A DNA stretch of 64,000 nucleotides, from the NCBI GenBank assembly GCA_021234535.1, contig CM037839.1:25407196-25471195 (forward strand). The letters are read 5' to 3'. The position numbers and the translations under genes are program-made. The stretch is from Stichopus chloronotus. Its lineage: Eukaryota > Echinodermata > Holothuroidea > Aspidochirotida > Stichopodidae. The notes beneath the pieces are model-generated. The model was not told the DNA's origin and did not search any database. It worked only from the letters and a program-made list of their open reading frames with translations. How positions within the stretch are numbered: the first letter of the stretch is position 1; each line of letters begins with the position of its first letter. This document shows, piece by piece, positions 60,766 to 64,000 of the stretch.

Positions 60766-61661
60766 GTACCGTGGCCCTGAAGGGACATTTCGATATTTCC
60801 ATATTTCGACTTTTTCGTTTCGATATTTCGATGTTTCGATATTTCGATATTTCCATATTTCGACTTTTTTCGTTTCGATATTTCCATATTTCGACTTTTT
60901 CGTTTCGATATTTCCATATTTCGACATTTCGATATTTCCATATTTCGACTTTGAAAAAATGAAAAAAATGAAAAATGGGGGTAGGCGGTTGAACACTATC
61001 TAACGCAATGAGCGACGCAGAACCCGAAGGGAATTTTTAAGGGGAAACGCCCGGGTATAGCATGAACTTGCTGCATGTACCCTTGGTGAAACATTTCCAG
61101 CATTATGAAATGACATACTTTTAAGTAGTAGAAATGACATACTTTTAAACAGTGATGTGACAGAGTAGTGGTTCTTATGACCAACTAGACCGGTTTCTGC
61201 TCTCATACTCAAATGTGGAGGAGCGTCATCAGTAGTAAGTCTTTTAATATTTTATATTTTAGGCATAAGTGTCGTGAAAATTTTATTTTAGGAATGCGTG
61301 TTCTTTAGTGCACGTAAACGAGTATAAGCTCAGAGTGCAGCTATGAGCGCATTCAGTAGATCTTCGTGCGAGTCCTGACTGTCGAACGATTCTTCATTAC
61401 TTTGAAACCTTGATTTACAAGTAAATCTTTTAGATTTGGGGCCCTTTTATAGGCAAGAATCGGTTCGTTCGGAAACAGCTTGGATAAAATCGGATGCTCT
61501 GATATTAAATACCAGTGTTTCCGAATAGCCTCTTTCAGGTGCTGGGTTTTGATATGGGATGTATACGTCAGTTTGAAGACTAGAGGTGGTTCCCTTTCTT
61601 TGGGTTTTGTGGTAAGATAGTGCTCACGGTTTTCGAAAGAAATGCCTCTAGTGGCTGTGAG
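60766..61661 (-). mobile_element. Penelope-like element copy C (left half of palindrome)
   Basis: Read on the minus strand, it begins with Penelope C-terminal coding sequence (61661 to about 61373), continues through a 3' UTR (with GATGACGCTCCTCCACA..TGAGTATGAGAGCAGAAACC, about 61240-61180), reaches the word array (60785-60952) and ends at the cap (60766). It is the inverted counterpart of copy D, differing mainly in array length. 5'-truncated at 61661, where it meets copy D head to head. Confidence 0.75.
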
Positions 61662-63327
61662 GTCACCTACCTAGATCTGAGAATCTTCAAAGGTCCTAAG
61701 TTTCACTCTACTGGTTTCCTAGATACAAAAATCTACACCAAACCTACTGAAACTTATCAATACCTCGATAGAAACTCTGCACATCCACTTGCCACCTTTA
61801 AAGGCTTCATTAAAGGAGAAGTGCTGCGTTATGTACGTCTCTGTAACAATGAGACCGACTTCATCCATAAAAGAGATGAATTTAAAGGGAAATAGGGCGT
61901 TTGTTTTAGAGAAAACATCCATATTTTTAAAACCAATGTTTGAGGATGTAGAATGATAGATTATTCAAAATAAGGAAGGACAGTGCTTTCTTTTCAAGAA
62001 ATAAGCTTCTCACAGATAGAAATTCAGTTATTTGTTGCTCAACACTAATTTGTTCACCCAAACTTTTCAAAATTCAAACGATGCATCTTCTATTACTCAT
62101 CACATGCATAATGTTTTGCGGAGATGAAGCTTTGGCAGGTGTTTATTGATGAGACTGGATGGTTTAACAATGATTAAATCGATGTTCTTTTGTATGTCAT
62201 GTTGGTGTATTCTAAATGCCCTATTTCCCTTTAAAGAGAAACTTCTACTGCGAACTGCGAAACTATGGGGAAGAAGAATTTGCCACGGCCACTAGAGGCA
62301 TTTCTTTCGAAAACCGTGAGCACTATCTTACCACAAAACCCAAAGAAAGGGAACCACCTCTAGTCTTCAAACTGACGTATACATCCCATATCAAAACCCA
62401 GCACCTGAAAGAGGCTATTCGGAAACACTGGTATTTAATATCAGAGCATCCGATTTTATCCAAGCTGTTTCCGAACGAACCGATTCTTGCCTATAAAAGG
62501 GCCCCAAATCTAAAAGATTTACTTGTAAATCAAGGTTTCAAAGTAATGAAGAATCGTTCGACAGTCAGGACTCGCACGAAGATCTACTGAATGCGCTCAT
62601 AGCTGCACTCTGAGCTTATACTCGTTTACGTGCACTAAAGAACACGCATTCCTAAAATAAAATTTCACGACACTTATGCCTAAAATATAAAATATTAAAA
62701 GACTTACTACTGATGACGCTCCTCCACATTTGAGTATGAGAGCAGAAACCGGTCTAGTTGGTCATAAGAACCACTACTCTGTCACATCACTGTTTAAAAG
62801 TATGTCATTTCTACTACTTAAAAGTATGTCATTTCATAATGCTGGAAATGTTTCACCAAGGGTACATGCAGCAAGTTCATGCTATACCCGGGCGTTTCCC
62901 CTTAAAAATTCCCTTCGGGTTCTGCGTCGCTCATTGCGTTAGATAGTGTTCAACCGCCTACCCCCATTTTTCATTTTTTTCATTTTTTCAAAGTCGAAAT
63001 ATGGAAATATCGAAATGTCGAAATATGGAAATATCGAAACGAAAAAGTCGAAATATGGAAATATCGAAACGAAAAAAGTCGAAATATGGAAATATCGAAA
63101 TGTCGAAACATCGAAATATCGAAACGAAAAAGTCGAAATATGGAAATATCGAAACGAAAAAAGTCGAAATATGGAAATATCGAAATATCGAAACGAAAAA
63201 GTCGAAATATCGAAATATCGAAACGAAAAAGTCGAAATATCAAAACGAAAAAGTCGAAATATGGAAATATCGAAACGAAAAAGTCGAAATATCGAAATCT
63301 CGAAATGTCCCTTCAGGGCCACGGTAC
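61662..63327 (+). mobile_element. Penelope-like element copy D (right half of palindrome)
   Basis: It starts inside the RT domain: EVTYLDLRIFKGPKF, then GFLDTKIYTKPTETYQYLD and LRYVRLCNNETDFIHKRDEF. After a 345-bp MITE it resumes with NYGEEEFATATRGISF and LVFKLTYTSHIKTQHLKEAI, then ILAYKRAPNLKDLLV, ending at TGA 62588-62590. These are the Penelope RT C-terminal blocks. No GIY-YIG endonuclease follows; only about 120 bp separate the stop from the 3' UTR shared with copy C. Then come the array (about 62992-63310) and the cap ending GGTAC at 63327. A 7-bp duplication (ACTGCGA) near the MITE breaks the frame. Confidence 0.75.
61886..62230. mobile_element. 345-bp MITE with TTAA target duplication, nested in Penelope copy D
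   Basis: Ends AGGGAAATAGGGCGTTT and (reverse complement of the right end) AGGGAAATAGGGCATTT. TTAA flanks both sides (61882-61885 and 62231-62234). It splits the Penelope reading frame between DEF and the NYGEEEF block. Non-coding. TTAA targets suggest a piggyBac- or Kolobok-type source. Confidence 0.85.
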
Positions 63328-64000
63328 TTTCTGAGACGGTATCTTAAATGTAAAACGACCCTAGAATTGACCAATGCATTTCATTGGTCTACCGACCATC
63401 TTTTCATCTACCCTGATGTTTTATTTCGGTTTAGGTGACAAACAGCACAATTAGGCCCATGTGCGAAGTCTCCCGAGCTTCCAAGCTACGAGCTGGCGTG
63501 TCCATTTTTCTTTTCCTGTATGGTGTAGCTCACCGTGCATCGTTTTACTATTGCTTAACACTTGACAACCATACAAGAACAGTTGAAATGTTTATAGGTC
63601 GTGTTGATATTTTTCATTTAGAAAATGGCAGACAACGGAGTTGTTTAAAATTCGGTGTATCTCAATATAGGCCTAAGTAAAAGAACAGTCAGGTACTGAC
63701 CGGTGCTTATTTAAGAAAGATATGCGTTTAGCCCTGTGCAATTATTCATTACCAAAGTTCAGAATGCCATATCATCTTCTCAACACTGGACAAAACATGA
63801 ATGAATTTTAAAAAAAAATCTCTGTATATCGTTTACGGTATATTTCTGCGAACTTTCATTTTTAAACATTCCGCCCTTATTCTGATGATACCACCGACGA
63901 GGACAACGGGGACCATGGACTCATGATCATGACTGGCTAACTGTGACTGTATGTATACCAAATGCTCAAGCGCGTAATTTCCCTTTACTATTTTATGTGA
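63328..64000. other. No recognised feature
   Basis: The plus ORF 63435-63680 is unremarkable. This interval would be where an upstream integrase exon might be expected, but none was seen. Confidence 0.4.

Noticed and set aside
59313..60941. Single 542-aa protein as one exon
   Set aside because: The first ~215 residues are the stop-free word array of Penelope tails plus spacer; a consensus acceptor at 60288 marks the likely true exon start.
40337..63327. Cap read as a Helitron 3' end
   Set aside because: The cap has a short CCC/GGG stem but lacks the CTRR terminus after the hairpin, and the copies lead into Penelope coding sequence.
62946..63438. Several long plus- and minus-strand ORFs of KYGNIE or FRYFDIS repeats
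   Set aside because: They are translations of the same simple word array in different frames and strands, with no independent coding evidence.

Overview
This is a 64-kb piece of an animal nuclear genome, intron-bearing, AT-rich and repeat-dense. It is probably from a marine invertebrate deuterostome, with an echinoderm (perhaps a sea cucumber) as the best guess. The reasons are GT-AG introns, sodium-coupled SLC5 transporter genes, a HECT ligase of the G2E3-like kind expanded in aquatic animals, Penelope-like elements, many TAGGCCTA-type words around 40.8-41.2 kb, and decayed LINE, hAT and TTAA elements. No bacterial operon, tRNA, rRNA or CRISPR array was seen. The organism is inferred, not proven.

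Layout. (1) 0-39 kb, minus strand: a decaying tandem cluster of SLC5A8/A12-like transporter genes. It has an intact two-exon gene (35792-39155, 602 aa), a pseudogene whose exon remnants lie at 32937-33240 and 26020-26610, and the first exon of a third copy running off the left edge (1-363). Between them are a LINE fossil (1.4-3.2 kb), a hAT remnant (7.4-8.6 kb), an array with a near-identical 1,096-bp tandem duplication carrying perfect 30-bp hairpins (12.2-16.5 kb), Penelope fragments (17.0, 21.0-21.4 and 21.9-22.2 kb), two hAT MITEs (one with a perfect 8-bp target duplication) and two copies of a 570-bp foldback element with TTAA targets. (2) 42.3-51.0 kb, plus strand: a HECT E3 ligase gene that can be assembled from six exons with fully consistent splice phases (at least 641 aa). 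Its introns hold 145-bp repeats with perfect DR1 nuclear-receptor-type motifs. (3) 51-59 kb: mostly degenerate repeats plus one orphan candidate exon. (4) 59.3-63.3 kb: the last exon of a DDE integrase-like gene with intact catalytic residues, followed by Penelope-like retroelement copies.

The most interesting unit is at the right end and recurs at 40.3 kb. Four copies of a sequence share exactly the same terminal cap (GTACCGTGGCCCTGAAGGG...) joined to an array of short words that lacks stop codons over long stretches of several frames. Two copies are array only; two continue into Penelope reverse-transcriptase and C-terminal coding sequence. One shared end and variable other ends is the pattern of 5'-truncated, target-primed retrotransposition. 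I therefore read cap plus array as the 3' terminus of a Penelope-like family, and the 60766-63327 palindrome as a head-to-head dimer of two copies. A 345-bp TTAA-flanked MITE later inserted into the dimer. I know of no description of such a tail, but could not search for one.
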